Shown piece after piece: positions 14,282-22,054 of a DNA stretch of 60,370 nt. The number at the start of each line of letters is the position of its first letter. Position 1 is the stretch's first letter. The notes below the pieces were generated by a model. It was not told where the DNA came from. It saw only the letters and a list, made by a program, of their open reading frames with translations, and did no database searches. This DNA comes from Mycolicibacterium novocastrense (GTDB lineage Bacteria; Actinomycetota; Actinomycetes; Mycobacteriales; Mycobacteriaceae). The position numbers were made by a program, and so were the translations under genes. The stretch is taken from NCBI RefSeq assembly GCF_001570485.1, contig NZ_BCTA01000013.1:1-60370 (forward strand), given 5' to 3'.

Positions 14282-15145
14282 TTAGTAACCGCCGCCGATC
14301 GACACCACATGAATGTGATCGAAGTGGTTTTCTGTGTCAGACCCCCGATCGCCCATAAGAGACGACGTGCCATTGGCGTTGATCTGGCGTTGACGCCACA
14401 TCATGTGATCAAGACCCAGCGGTCCACGATTGCGGATCAGGAACTCCACGATCCGGTTACCGAGATCCCGCCCGGCGGGGGTGTCGTAGTTCGGGATCAT
14501 GATGTCCAGCGCCAGACCGTCCGGATGCCAGTGCAGCCTGTCCTCGCGCCAGCCGCCAATCTCGCGGATCTGCGGGAAGGCCGCCGACACCGCGCGGTTC
14601 ATCAACTTGGTGTAGTGCTGAAGCCCCTTCTCGTCGGCTCTGCCCGCCGCTGTGGTGTTGAGCGGCCCACGTGCGCCAGCGCCGCGCCGCCGTTGGTAGG
14701 CCAGCGCGCGCAGCAGCAGTAACCGCCGCAGCGCGCGGGCACGAGCGCCCGAGACGGTGCGCGACTGAGCGCGCAGTCGCGCTATCCGCCGGCGCATCAG
14801 CTCCCGCTGCCCCATCGGGGTATCTGCGGCCGGCGCCGAGTCCGCCCGGGCGGCATCGAGGATCACCCGCGTCTGGTGCCGCGCCGCGGCGTGATCGTCG
14901 ACCGCGCCGCGCAGGATTGACAGCAGCTGCGCGTCGGTCGCGCCGCCGCTGCGCAGATCGAAATGTGCCTGCGCCGCCCGCTGCCGATACCGCTCGAACG
15001 CCGCGCCGCTCAGCGGCTGCCCATCGCGCAGCACCTGCTGCGCATCAACTGCCGGCCCACCACTACGCGCAACCCCGGGGCTGCCAGCAAACAATTCGTG
15101 AGCCCGGGCCAACACCGTGACCTCATCCGGCACCGTCATCGCCAT
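14282..15145 (-). CDS. DTPMG-domain (DUF4226-like) protein with peptidase-like C terminus
   Basis: Codes for 287 residues from ATG 15145 (ATG 15139 also possible). Residues about 1-150 form a helical module: VTVLARAHELFAGSPGVA, then LSGAAFERYRQRAAQA, then ADTPMGQRELMRRRIARL. It is shared almost residue for residue with the NlpC/P60 protein at 48402. The C-terminal 100 residues (HWHPDGLALDIMI, then DTENHFDHIHVVS) match the H-G-D/DHIHV pattern of ARB_07466-like or M15-type peptidase folds. No signal peptide is visible, as expected for an ESX-type or other non-Sec route. A peptidoglycan target is inferred. Confidence 0.65.
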   Translation of the reverse strand: MAMTVPDEVTVLARAHELFAGSPGVARSGGPAVDAQQVLRDGQPLSGAAFERYRQRAAQAHFDLRSGGATDAQLLSILRGAVDDHAAARHQTRVILDAARADSAPAADTPMGQRELMRRRIARLRAQSRTVSGARARALRRLLLLRALAYQRRRGAGARGPLNTTAAGRADEKGLQHYTKLMNRAVSAAFPQIREIGGWREDRLHWHPDGLALDIMIPNYDTPAGRDLGNRIVEFLIRNRGPLGLDHMMWRQRQINANGTSSLMGDRGSDTENHFDHIHVVSIGGGY

Positions 15146-15902
15146 CTCCGGCCCGGCCCGCTGCAACGAACGCCTGCACGAGTTCAACCGCCTCGCCGGG
15201 AATCGCACCTTGATTGCGCCACACCCACAGGTCCTCCGCGGTGGTGCCGAGCAGTTGGGCGATCACCGAATCAGGCAGTGGAGAATTCACGCACGCGATA
15301 TCCAGTTTCGCGCCGAGACTGCGTGCCTGTAGACGTGCAAGCAGGCTTTGCCGGGTGGCTTCCAACGTCTCCAGATGTGCCATCAGTCGATCGGCATCGC
15401 CAGCGTCGGCGTGGGCGGCGACTCGCCAAGAATCCGCCGTTAATCCCTCCGTTTGAATACACCGATCGATCACAAACGCAATATACGTCTCATAATCGGT
15501 TGCTGTTTCCGGCGGCATTCTGTTGATGACGGCGTTGAGCGCTTCGATCTGAGCCTCGGCGTACCCACCCAATAGCGCGGTGGTGTCGGTGCGCCGGCCG
15601 AGCACCAGGCCACTAGACACCGCGGCCTTGGCCTGAGCCGACGCCGACTGCGAGGTCGCCACGATGGCCTCCAGCTCGGCGTGAGGATCTTCGGCGAACA
15701 CCAACCGTTGGTAGCTCCCACTGGGTAGCCCCATCGCCAATTCCACCTTGCGCACGGTGTCTTTTCGCGGTTTGCGAATCCCGCGCTCCAGATAACTCAG
15801 CCCCATCTGACTCACGCCGCTAGACGCCGCCAGATCGGCCAGCGACAGATCACGCGCCTCCCGCAGTGCCCGGATCGCAGCACCAGCGGCTTCTCGATTC
15901 AC
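15123..15902 (-). CDS. XRE-family HTH regulator
   Basis: Codes for 259 residues from GTG 15902, with AGGAG seven bases upstream. Residues 5-60 are a typical XRE domain (AIRALREARDLSLADLAASS, then GVSQMGLSYLERGIRKP, then VRKVELAMGL). A long helical C-terminal region follows, ending in a second short HTH-like stretch (DSVIAQLLGTTAEDLWVWRN). It overlaps the DTPMG/peptidase gene by about 23 bases, so it likely controls this envelope operon. It is divergent from the WhiB-like gene, with 149 bases between, and may repress both promoters. Confidence 0.7.
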   Translation of the reverse strand: MNREAAGAAIRALREARDLSLADLAASSGVSQMGLSYLERGIRKPRKDTVRKVELAMGLPSGSYQRLVFAEDPHAELEAIVATSQSASAQAKAAVSSGLVLGRRTDTTALLGGYAEAQIEALNAVINRMPPETATDYETYIAFVIDRCIQTEGLTADSWRVAAHADAGDADRLMAHLETLEATRQSLLARLQARSLGAKLDIACVNSPLPDSVIAQLLGTTAEDLWVWRNQGAIPGEAVELVQAFVAAGRAGDGDDGAG

Positions 15903-16051
15903 CCGCACGCTCCTGCCATGCACGGCATCGTACACACCCCATACACACCTCACCTGCACATATACGTTACTTGCGGCGATCCTCTTGCGCGTGTCGCAAT
16001 CTATGCCTACGCTTCCCTACACAACACCTAAACAGTCAAGGGGACCTTCAC
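15903..16051. promoter_or_regulatory. Divergent promoter region with GTGTCGCAATCTAT box
   Basis: Separates the XRE gene from the WhiB-like gene. It contains the 14-mer GTGTCGCAATCTAT (15991-16004), identical to 3570-3583 in the left subterminal region, and the repeated string TACACACC near 15932-15948. GTCAAGGGGACC supplies the RBS for the WhiB-like gene. The shared 14-mer suggests a common regulator. Confidence 0.45.
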
Positions 16052-16522
16052 ATGACCAATCCGTGCACTGCCGACCCGGAACTGTTCTTCGGCGGCCACA
16101 CCGAATACGACGACAACGACCGCGATTCCCGCGGACACGGTCGCGGTGGCCCCACCCTGGAAATGCGCCAGCGCGCCGCACACCTGTCCGCAGTCGCCCG
16201 CACCGCCTGCCTGACCCGCTGCCCACTGGCCCAGCAGCGCACCTGCGCGCAGATCGCCCTGGACACCGGTGCCACCTACGGCGTGTGGGCCGGCGTGCAG
16301 CTGCCCGGCGGCCAGACCCGCAAGATCCCGGTCCTCAACGCCCAGCGCGAGATCCTGGCCGGTATTGCTGACGGCTCGATCAATCCACGCACCCATCCCA
16401 GCAACGCCAGGTTGATGCGCGCGGCGACCAGCAGCTCCGCGCCCACCCTGCTAGCACCGCGGCAGGGCCGCGCCGTCGCCGCGCCAGTGCCGACCGATGC
16501 ACCCGCCGGCGCCACCGCCTAG
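16052..16522 (+). CDS. WhiB-like Fe-S regulator with unusual Cys spacing
   Basis: Codes for 156 residues. The WhiB layout is visible: C5 in NPCTADPELFF, then C53, C57 and C65 in ACLTRCPLAQQRTC, then the GVWAGVQLP turn that mirrors the GVWGG of the family. WhiB proteins bind a 4Fe-4S cluster through four Cys and act with the housekeeping sigma factor. Spacing here is C-x3-C-x7-C instead of the usual C-x2-C-x5-C. It leads a long rightward operon that also encodes a WhiA-HTH-like protein. ATG 16052 follows AAGGGGACC. Confidence 0.75.
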   Translation: MTNPCTADPELFFGGHTEYDDNDRDSRGHGRGGPTLEMRQRAAHLSAVARTACLTRCPLAQQRTCAQIALDTGATYGVWAGVQLPGGQTRKIPVLNAQREILAGIADGSINPRTHPSNARLMRAATSSSAPTLLAPRQGRAVAAPVPTDAPAGATA

Positions 16523-16565
16523 TAGCCACAGTCCGTTTCGTCACTTGACAGGAGACCGAGCCATC

Positions 16566-17249
16566 ATGGCCACCCATCGCGCTCCGCTCGTCACCGAGAT
16601 CGCCTCCGAAAGCTCTGCAGAGATCCGCGCGGCCTACTGGGACGCACTCGCGCTCATCGACTCCGGCTGGCAGCTGCGCAAGCTGCGCTTCATCGCGCTC
16701 ACCGGCGCCGGCGCCATCGATGTGCACACCCCCACCCACCGCGGCCTAACCATCACCAGCGCCGATCGTCACCTCCATCTCGAGCTACCCAACGCCCACA
16801 TCGCCATCCGGCTGGCTGCAGCCGTCGGGGCGCTGGGCCGCAAGGGCGGCGACTGTCTCAGCGATCTAGCCTGGCTGCTCTCTGATCAAGTCGGCTCCCC
16901 GCGGCCCAGGCCGCCACGGCGCGACCCGATCCCCGATCCGACGCTGCTACGCCAGCCCTCGGCCAATCTGCGCACCGCCTTCTGGCTGCTGGTCACGCTG
17001 GTCTGCGACTACCAGTGGCGTATCAGCGATCTCGGCGAGACCGTCGCCGACGGCGGATTTATCGCCGAGATCCCCGCCGATGCCACCGTGATCTACCCGG
17101 GCACCTGCCAGCCCGACGGCACCACAGCCGCCGCGCTGGCCCGGCTGATCCCGACCCTCGATCACGCCAGCCTGGCCTACCTGCGACACGCCAACACCAA
17201 TCCCGTCAACCTTGCTTTCGCTCGCGCCAAGCTGGCCACCCGCTCATGA
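16566..17249 (+). CDS. Hypothetical protein
   Basis: Codes for 227 residues. The N-terminal half is alpha/beta (EIRAAYWDALALIDSGWQLR, then KLRFIALTGAGAIDVHTPTH); the middle holds a Pro/Arg linker and the C terminus is helical. AGGAGACCGAG precedes ATG 16566. It is 43 bases after the WhiB-like gene and overlaps the next start by four bases. No catalytic motif or known family identified. Confidence 0.6.
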   Translation: MATHRAPLVTEIASESSAEIRAAYWDALALIDSGWQLRKLRFIALTGAGAIDVHTPTHRGLTITSADRHLHLELPNAHIAIRLAAAVGALGRKGGDCLSDLAWLLSDQVGSPRPRPPRRDPIPDPTLLRQPSANLRTAFWLLVTLVCDYQWRISDLGETVADGGFIAEIPADATVIYPGTCQPDGTTAAALARLIPTLDHASLAYLRHANTNPVNLAFARAKLATRS

Positions 17250-17464
17250 ACGCCAACGAGTTCCGCATCGGTCAGCGCGTCTACTTGGCGAGCGCCCCCG
17301 AGGTCATCGGTGTGGTCGCCGTCGCCGACACCATGATCGGAGCCGGCGGTCTGAGCTGGGAGCAAGCGCGCCGCTGGCCCGATTTAAGCCCGAACAGGGT
17401 GCCGGTGCATTGGCCGGGCTACGACTGGTGGGAAGACCCCACGTTCTTGCAGGGTGCAGCGTGA
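17246..17464 (+). CDS. Small hypothetical protein
   Basis: Codes for 72 residues. EFRIGQRVYLASAPEVIGVVAV suggests a small beta-barrel; the C terminus is Trp-rich (WPGYDWWEDPTFL). Its ends overlap both neighbours by four bases, so it is a translationally coupled member of the WhiB operon. Function unknown. Confidence 0.6.
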   Translation: MNANEFRIGQRVYLASAPEVIGVVAVADTMIGAGGLSWEQARRWPDLSPNRVPVHWPGYDWWEDPTFLQGAA

Positions 17465-17748
17465 CCGAGCGGCGCCACAACGGCCTGGCCGCCAATATGC
17501 GCCGTGCGCGCGAAACCGGGCAACGCACATCCGCCCAAGCCCAGCAGGTTCTCGCAGAGCTACTGGCCAGCGGGCGCTACCCCCACTGGGTAGCGGTCCT
17601 GCAGCACCGCGTCGACCACCCCACCGCCTCGCTGCGCGAGCTCGCCCAGACCATGGTGCCGCCCATGACCAAGGACGCCTACGCCGCCCAGCTGCGCCGA
17701 GCGCTACAGACAGCCCAGCACCACACCCGCGAGGTCACGACGTCATGA
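17461..17748 (+). CDS. WhiA C-terminal HTH-like protein
   Basis: Codes for 95 residues from GTG 17461. The whole protein follows the C-terminal DNA-binding region of WhiA: ANMRRARETGQRTSAQ, a helical linker, then HPTASLRELAQTMVPPMTKD and YAAQLRRALQTA. In WhiA the equivalent text is an Asn-Arg-Arg-Ala start, hP-ASL-ELa and P-P-hTKDAv-R-RRLL. The LAGLIDADG-like N-terminal half of WhiA is absent. WhiA acts with WhiB in septation and sporulation control, so a stand-alone HTH beside a WhiB-like gene is notable. Confidence 0.65.
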   Translation: MTERRHNGLAANMRRARETGQRTSAQAQQVLAELLASGRYPHWVAVLQHRVDHPTASLRELAQTMVPPMTKDAYAAQLRRALQTAQHHTREVTTS

Positions 17749-18017
17749 CTCGTTGGCTCAGCCCCGAGCACGCGCAGCTGCGCCAGACGTTGCTTGCGTT
17801 GCTGTCCCACGGCCGCGCCGTCACCACCGCCGAGCTGCGCACCCGCATCGTCGATGACCACGGATTCAGCGACGTCACCCACGAAACCGTCTATCGCCAC
17901 CTCGATGCCATGTCACGCACCGGTCACGTGCGCCGCATCACCCACCGCGGCCGCCGCCACATCTACTGGACACGCCGGTCGTCTGCCGTCTCGGCACTGC
18001 ACGGGCAGGACCGCTGA
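17745..18017 (+). CDS. Winged-helix regulator, Fur-like fold
   Basis: Codes for 90 residues: QLRQTLLALLSHGRAVTTAE, then HETVYRHLDAMSRTGHVRRI and HRGRRHIYW. This is a winged helix in which HETVYRHLDAM resembles the recognition helix of Fur-type proteins and RRHIYW the wing. The metal-binding dimer domain of Fur is missing, so it is an HTH-only protein. It overlaps the WhiA-HTH-like gene by four bases and the DUF1643 gene by one. Confidence 0.65.
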   Translation: MTRWLSPEHAQLRQTLLALLSHGRAVTTAELRTRIVDDHGFSDVTHETVYRHLDAMSRTGHVRRITHRGRRHIYWTRRSSAVSALHGQDR

Positions 18018-18640
18018 TGACCCTGACCCTCGACCACCGCCATCCGTGCCCTCCAGCGGAATTCTCACCCGACCGGCGCTACCGCTATCGGCTGACCCGG
18101 CGGTGGGGCGATGGACCAGCGCTGATGTTTATCTCGGACCGTCCCTCTGGAGCCGACGAACACCACGACGATCCGACCGTACGCCTCGACAAGCGCCTCG
18201 CGCGCCGCTTCGGCTACGACGCACTCACCACGTTGAGCCTGTACGCCGGCCAAGCTGCCGACCCAGCCGACCTTGCGGCAATGGACGATCCGATCGGCCC
18301 GGACAACGACTCCCACCTCAATCGCGCGGCCGCCGAGCATGACGTCATCGTGTTCGCCTGGGGCGACGCGGCTGCACCGCAGCGCGCCCGAGAGGTAGCC
18401 ACCCGGCTCTGGCGGATATGCCGCCACACCGGAGGCACCGTCGCCGTGCTGGGCTGGACCCCCGCCCACCAGCCATGCCACCTGCGCGACGTCGCAGCCA
18501 CCGCACAACTGCACTGCCTGACTGCCCGCGCTCACCTCGACCTGCTCGACGTCGACCCCCGATGGCCGCAGCTGCTCACCAACACCTGCGGCCTCGACGA
18601 CACAGGCCCTACCGCCGCACACGTGGTTGGAGCACCTTAA
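18017..18640 (+). CDS. DUF1643 family protein
   Basis: Codes for 207 residues. YRYRLTRRWGDGPALMFISD, then RPSGADEHHDDPTVRLDKRL and LTTLSLYAGQAADPADL match the DUF1643 pattern (R-Y-L-R-W-h-h-hhhN-PS-A-D-D-T), with Ser-Asp where Asn is frequent. DUF1643 proteins are common in phages and plasmids; their biochemical role is not established. ATG 18017 overlaps the previous stop by one base, and the stop abuts the next ATG. Confidence 0.7.
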   Translation: MTLTLDHRHPCPPAEFSPDRRYRYRLTRRWGDGPALMFISDRPSGADEHHDDPTVRLDKRLARRFGYDALTTLSLYAGQAADPADLAAMDDPIGPDNDSHLNRAAAEHDVIVFAWGDAAAPQRAREVATRLWRICRHTGGTVAVLGWTPAHQPCHLRDVAATAQLHCLTARAHLDLLDVDPRWPQLLTNTCGLDDTGPTAAHVVGAP

Positions 18641-19662
18641 TGATCCACTGCGCCGACCCCACTGCGACCCAGCTCCGTCCCGTCGCCCCAGCGAGCCGCC
18701 TGCGCCCGATCCGCGGACTCGGCAACGAGTCCACCGTCACCACCGTCACCACCACAGATGGTGTGCAGCTCGCCGTGCGCGACTACGGCCCCCGCGATGC
18801 CGAGCACACTGTTGTGTTGCTGCATGGCTTTTGCCTCTCGGCTGATTCGTGGTCGGGCCAGATCGCCTATCTGCTGCGACGCTACGGCCAGCGCATCCGC
18901 ATCGTCGCCTACGACCACCGTGGCCATGGCCAATCATCACAAGCACCGATCGGCACCTACGGCGTTGCCACACTGGCGGCTGACCTCGCCGAGGTTCTGA
19001 CCTCACTCAACGTCACGGGCCGACTCACCTTGGTAGGCCACTCGATGGGCGGATTTACGGCGCTGGCCTACTACGCCCGCCCAGCCGCCGATCGCCCCGT
19101 CGAACCACAAGGCCTCGTGCTGGTGGCCACAGCTGCCGGCCGACTTGGCGAGCGTGGCCTGGGCCGACTGCTGGCCATCCCCGCCACCGCCGCCCTCGTC
19201 GGCCTGATCAACCACACCCCGGCACAAGCGCTCAAAGCCCTTTCCGGGCCGCTCTGCGCAGGCTTGGGCCGCTGGCGCGGCGCCGCCGGAGCACCCCGCG
19301 CCACACTGGCCGCCCTCGCGGCCGCAGCACTGGCCACCACACCCGTGCCCACCATCATCGGGTTCCTGCCAGCGCTGGCCAATTACGACACCTACCCCGT
19401 CCTGGCGGATATCCGCGCACACACGGTTGTCATCAGTGGTGGCGCCGACCTGCTGACACCACCGGCGCATGCGCGCGAGCTGGCCGCCGCCATCCCCGGA
19501 GCAACCCATATTCACCTGCACGACGCCGGCCACATGTTGCCCCAGGAGGCCCCTCACATCACCCACGAAGCCATCCGTCGGGCGATGTTCCCCACCGCCG
19601 CCGTGCACCTCGTCGACGCCAGCACATCACGACACCTAGGGAGGACCAGCCATGCCCGCTGA
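18640..19662 (+). CDS. Alpha/beta hydrolase
   Basis: Codes for 340 residues. Canonical alpha/beta hydrolase: HTVVLLHGFCLSADSW oxyanion strand, GRLTLVGHSMGGFTALAY nucleophile elbow with Ser, ISGGADLLTPPAH with the acid, and HDAGHMLPQEAP with the His. A lid or cap occupies the middle (GLGRLLAIPATAALVGLI). Relatives include esterases, lipases and haloperoxidase-like enzymes; the substrate cannot be told. There is no signal peptide. ATG 18640 overlaps the DUF1643 stop by one base. A metabolic enzyme inside a regulatory operon is unexpected. Confidence 0.8.
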   Translation: MIHCADPTATQLRPVAPASRLRPIRGLGNESTVTTVTTTDGVQLAVRDYGPRDAEHTVVLLHGFCLSADSWSGQIAYLLRRYGQRIRIVAYDHRGHGQSSQAPIGTYGVATLAADLAEVLTSLNVTGRLTLVGHSMGGFTALAYYARPAADRPVEPQGLVLVATAAGRLGERGLGRLLAIPATAALVGLINHTPAQALKALSGPLCAGLGRWRGAAGAPRATLAALAAAALATTPVPTIIGFLPALANYDTYPVLADIRAHTVVISGGADLLTPPAHARELAAAIPGATHIHLHDAGHMLPQEAPHITHEAIRRAMFPTAAVHLVDASTSRHLGRTSHAR

Positions 19663-20197
19663 CTGCAGCGATATCCGTATCGACAGCCACCACAGGCCTG
19701 GCCGAACCCAGCTGGGGACCCGACTGAGCTACCGAGGCTGGCTCGTCGACGTAGATCCGAGCCGGGGCACGGTCAGCCTGCCCAACCAGCCTGTACCCCC
19801 AGCGAGCTCCGTGGACGACCTGGCTGTCTGCATCGACGCCGCCCAAACCATGACCCGTCGCCGCGCCCGCCCAGTGCCCGCGGCCACCCCGACTCCCCCA
19901 CCTCCAGCCCAGGCCCTGGCTACAGTCCTGCAGTCGGCCAAACACATCGCGCGTGAGCGGTGGCACCCAACCAGGTTCGACATCTACCAGTGCACCAGTC
20001 AGGCCTGGACCGACGCGGACATGCCCGTACCGCACACCGCCCTCATCAGAGTCCTACGCCGCGCACTGCCGCCCAACGTGCTGCTGATCGACTTCAACGA
20101 CAACAGCACCCGCGCCCAGATCTGCGACCTCTATGACAACGCGATAGCGCTGCTGCTCCCCCGCTCTGCAAATCGATCCGCGCAGGGCGCAGCATGA
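19652..20197 (+). CDS. Hypothetical protein
   Basis: Codes for 181 residues. A basic N-terminal segment with a short beta unit (SYRGWLVDVDPSRGTVSLP) is followed by an Ala/Pro/Arg linker and a helical C-terminal domain (VPHTALIRVLRRALPPNVLL). GGGAGGACCAGCC lies before ATG 19652 inside the end of the hydrolase gene. The stop overlaps the next start by four bases. No family recognised. Confidence 0.55.
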   Translation: MPADCSDIRIDSHHRPGRTQLGTRLSYRGWLVDVDPSRGTVSLPNQPVPPASSVDDLAVCIDAAQTMTRRRARPVPAATPTPPPPAQALATVLQSAKHIARERWHPTRFDIYQCTSQAWTDADMPVPHTALIRVLRRALPPNVLLIDFNDNSTRAQICDLYDNAIALLLPRSANRSAQGAA

Positions 20198-20400
20198 CCG
20201 CACCCGCACCCCTGACCTCCGCGCAAGCAGCCGGCCTGTCTCGCGCCGACCTGTACCGGATCGGCATCTGTCCGGACTGCCGCACCGAACCGCATTCACC
20301 AGGCCGGCCCCGCTGCGATGCCTGCCACGAGCTGTACCAAGCAGCGCTGACCTGCGGCGACGACCCCGCCACGCCGCGAGAGAGGAACCCAGCAGCATGA
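20194..20400 (+). CDS. Small zinc-ribbon protein
   Basis: Codes for 68 residues. GICPDCRTEPHSPGRPRCDA, then C, makes a CxxC-x11-CxxC zinc ribbon or knuckle. An N-terminal helix (LTSAQAAGLSRADLYRI) may contribute a nucleic-acid or protein contact. It couples to both neighbours through four-base overlaps. Likely a small DNA-binding or adaptor protein of the replication-linked operon. Confidence 0.65.
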   Translation: MTAPAPLTSAQAAGLSRADLYRIGICPDCRTEPHSPGRPRCDACHELYQAALTCGDDPATPRERNPAA

Positions 20401-21278
20401 CCACCTCCGTTGCCACCACCGCGGCCACGGCCGCGCGCGGCACCTACATCGACGCGATCGCCGTCGACGAGCTGTTCGTCGACAAGACCTACCAACGCGA
20501 CCTCGACGAGCACCGCGCACGCAAGCTCGCCGCCAACTGGGACCGCCGCCTCGCCGGCGTCATCGAAGTCAGCGACCGCGGCCCCGACCACCAACCCCGC
20601 CGCTACGCCATCATTGACGGCCAACACCGATGGGCCGCAGGCCAACTCATCGACCCGCCGCCAATGATGGTCGCCACCATCCACGAAGGCCTGACTGTCG
20701 CCGACGAGGCCCGCCTGTTCGACCGGATTAACCGGGAACGGCGCCGCCCCTCCACCTGGGATCACTGGCATGCCCGCAAGGGCGCCGGCGACCCCGACGT
20801 CCTCGCGATCGAGCAGGTGGCCGCCGATCTCGAACTGACCATCGACTCGGCTCCTCGCGAAGGCAACGTGCGCTGCACGTCAACCCTCGAAAAACTGCGC
20901 GCGCTCGGCGGCGTCGAACTCGTCGGCGACACACTCAAACTCATCATCGACGTCTGGGACATCCGCCTGGATGCGTTCGACGCCCCCATCGTGCATGGCA
21001 TCGGCCTGGTGCTGCACCACCTGCGCGACCGCATCGACCTAGAACGCCTCGCCGACACGCTGCTCGGCATCCCCGGCCCGCGCAATCTCAAGACCCGCGC
21101 CCTAGCGCTCGGCGAACACCAGGGCGGCACCCAGCCCGTGCTCACCGCGCTCATGATCATGTTCCTGTACAACAAGAACCGCAACGTGCCCGGCGAACGA
21201 ATCTCAGTCACCGCCCGCACATTCGGCGGCGGCGCACGCAACGCGCGCTCCCTTCCACGGATCGCTCAGACCGCATGA
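20397..21278 (+). CDS. ParB/Srx-like nuclease-domain protein
   Basis: Codes for 293 residues. AIAVDELFVDKTYQRDLDEH, then LAGVIEVSDRGPDHQPRRYA and IIDGQHRWAAG match the ParB N-terminal (ParB/Srx) fold, including the GQHR motif, as in actinophage ParB-like proteins. The remainder is helical (RINRERRRPSTWDHW, later HLRDRIDLERLADTLLGI). The HTH and centromere domains of true ParB are not evident, so it is probably a regulatory or nuclease relative and not the partner of the parA at 25674. It lies just upstream of rep. Confidence 0.7.
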   Translation: MTTSVATTAATAARGTYIDAIAVDELFVDKTYQRDLDEHRARKLAANWDRRLAGVIEVSDRGPDHQPRRYAIIDGQHRWAAGQLIDPPPMMVATIHEGLTVADEARLFDRINRERRRPSTWDHWHARKGAGDPDVLAIEQVAADLELTIDSAPREGNVRCTSTLEKLRALGGVELVGDTLKLIIDVWDIRLDAFDAPIVHGIGLVLHHLRDRIDLERLADTLLGIPGPRNLKTRALALGEHQGGTQPVLTALMIMFLYNKNRNVPGERISVTARTFGGGARNARSLPRIAQTA

Positions 21279-21793
21279 CCGCCACCACCGCGCCCGCCAT
21301 GACGTCTGCCACCGCACCCTCGACGAGCGCGATTACCCGCCTAACCCCACCACGCGCGAACGATCACAGCCGAGCCTCTGACGACACCCGCTGTGCGCCC
21401 CTGAGAGCGTCGTTCACGCCGATGCGGCCTAGCGGCACGGTCTACGTCAGCGCCGCACCGCTACGGCGCGCCCAGGCCGCCTGCACGTGCAGCTGGAGGG
21501 GCCGCCGACGGCTCATCCGCGACATCGCGGTCCTCGACGCGCTCACCCATGCCGCAAAGACAGGATGTCAGCCGGCCAACCCGCTGATCTGGCCGGCGTC
21601 AAGACCCTTCAACCACACCGCGCCAGGCCGACCTTCGGGTCGGAACCAGCCCCGCACGCAACCACGTGCGACACAGCTGTCACAAACTTCGGCGCTGCTC
21701 ACAGAGGCATACAAGCGATACGACAACCCCTCGAATCGCCGATTTTATGCCCCTGACCTCGCCCATATGGGGCGTATGGGGCCGTGTCCTTAA
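21275..21793 (+). CDS. Hypothetical protein, low-complexity N terminus
   Basis: Codes for 172 residues. The N-terminal 50 residues are Thr/Ala/Ser/Pro-rich; a possible Cys-containing helical segment (RRAQAACTCSWRGRRRLIRD) follows. The last codons (DLAHMGRMGPCP) are encoded by a copy of the CCCATATGGG repeat. The start overlaps the ParB-like stop. Coding support is moderate; the C-terminal part could be non-coding DNA belonging to the replication region. Confidence 0.4.
   Translation: MTATTAPAMTSATAPSTSAITRLTPPRANDHSRASDDTRCAPLRASFTPMRPSGTVYVSAAPLRRAQAACTCSWRGRRRLIRDIAVLDALTHAAKTGCQPANPLIWPASRPFNHTAPGRPSGRNQPRTQPRATQLSQTSALLTEAYKRYDNPSNRRFYAPDLAHMGRMGPCP
21762..21780. repeat. CCCATATGGG-family site upstream of rep
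   Basis: CCCATATGGG (21762-21771) is followed by GCGTATGGGG, giving two overlapping half-palindromic units about 280 bases before the Rep-like gene. It is one of the exact matches to the dispersed family. Confidence 0.55.
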
Positions 21794-22054
21794 GAGTTCA
21801 TCGACTAGCGCAGTGGTCCGATGGACATCACGACTAGGTAAAGGAGGCCTTCTCCCCCCACTTCTCAAAGCCGCTCATTCGAGCGGCCACCTGACAACTC
21901 CATAGCGGGACCGAACGAAGACAGATGTCCCCCACAAGGGGGGAACTGGGAGGAGTTCTAAGGCGAATCCTCGGGACGCGAACCCCGAGCTTCTGGTGAG
22001 ACCGAAGTTAGCCGCTTCGTTCTCGCGGTCCCCGGAATTCCGAGGAGAACAACC
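21794..22054. promoter_or_regulatory. Rep upstream region with nested dyads
   Basis: No gene seen. Dyads include GTCCCCCACAAGGGGGGAAC near 21927-21946, CTCGGG/CCCGAG near 21971-21990 and GGTCCCCGGAATTCCGAGG near 22029-22047. AGGAGAACAACC precedes GTG 22055. The arrangement would suit a copy-control leader or origin next to rep; this is inference. Confidence 0.4.

Noticed and set aside
13097..15902. espR-type control of the esp-like operon by the XRE protein
   Set aside because: The XRE protein does not resemble EspR beyond the generic HTH, and it lies 12 kb away beside a different operon.
20397..21278. ParB-domain protein as the ParB of the par locus
   Set aside because: It has only the N-terminal ParB/Srx fold, lies 4.4 kb from parA in another operon, and a coupled small partner already follows parA.
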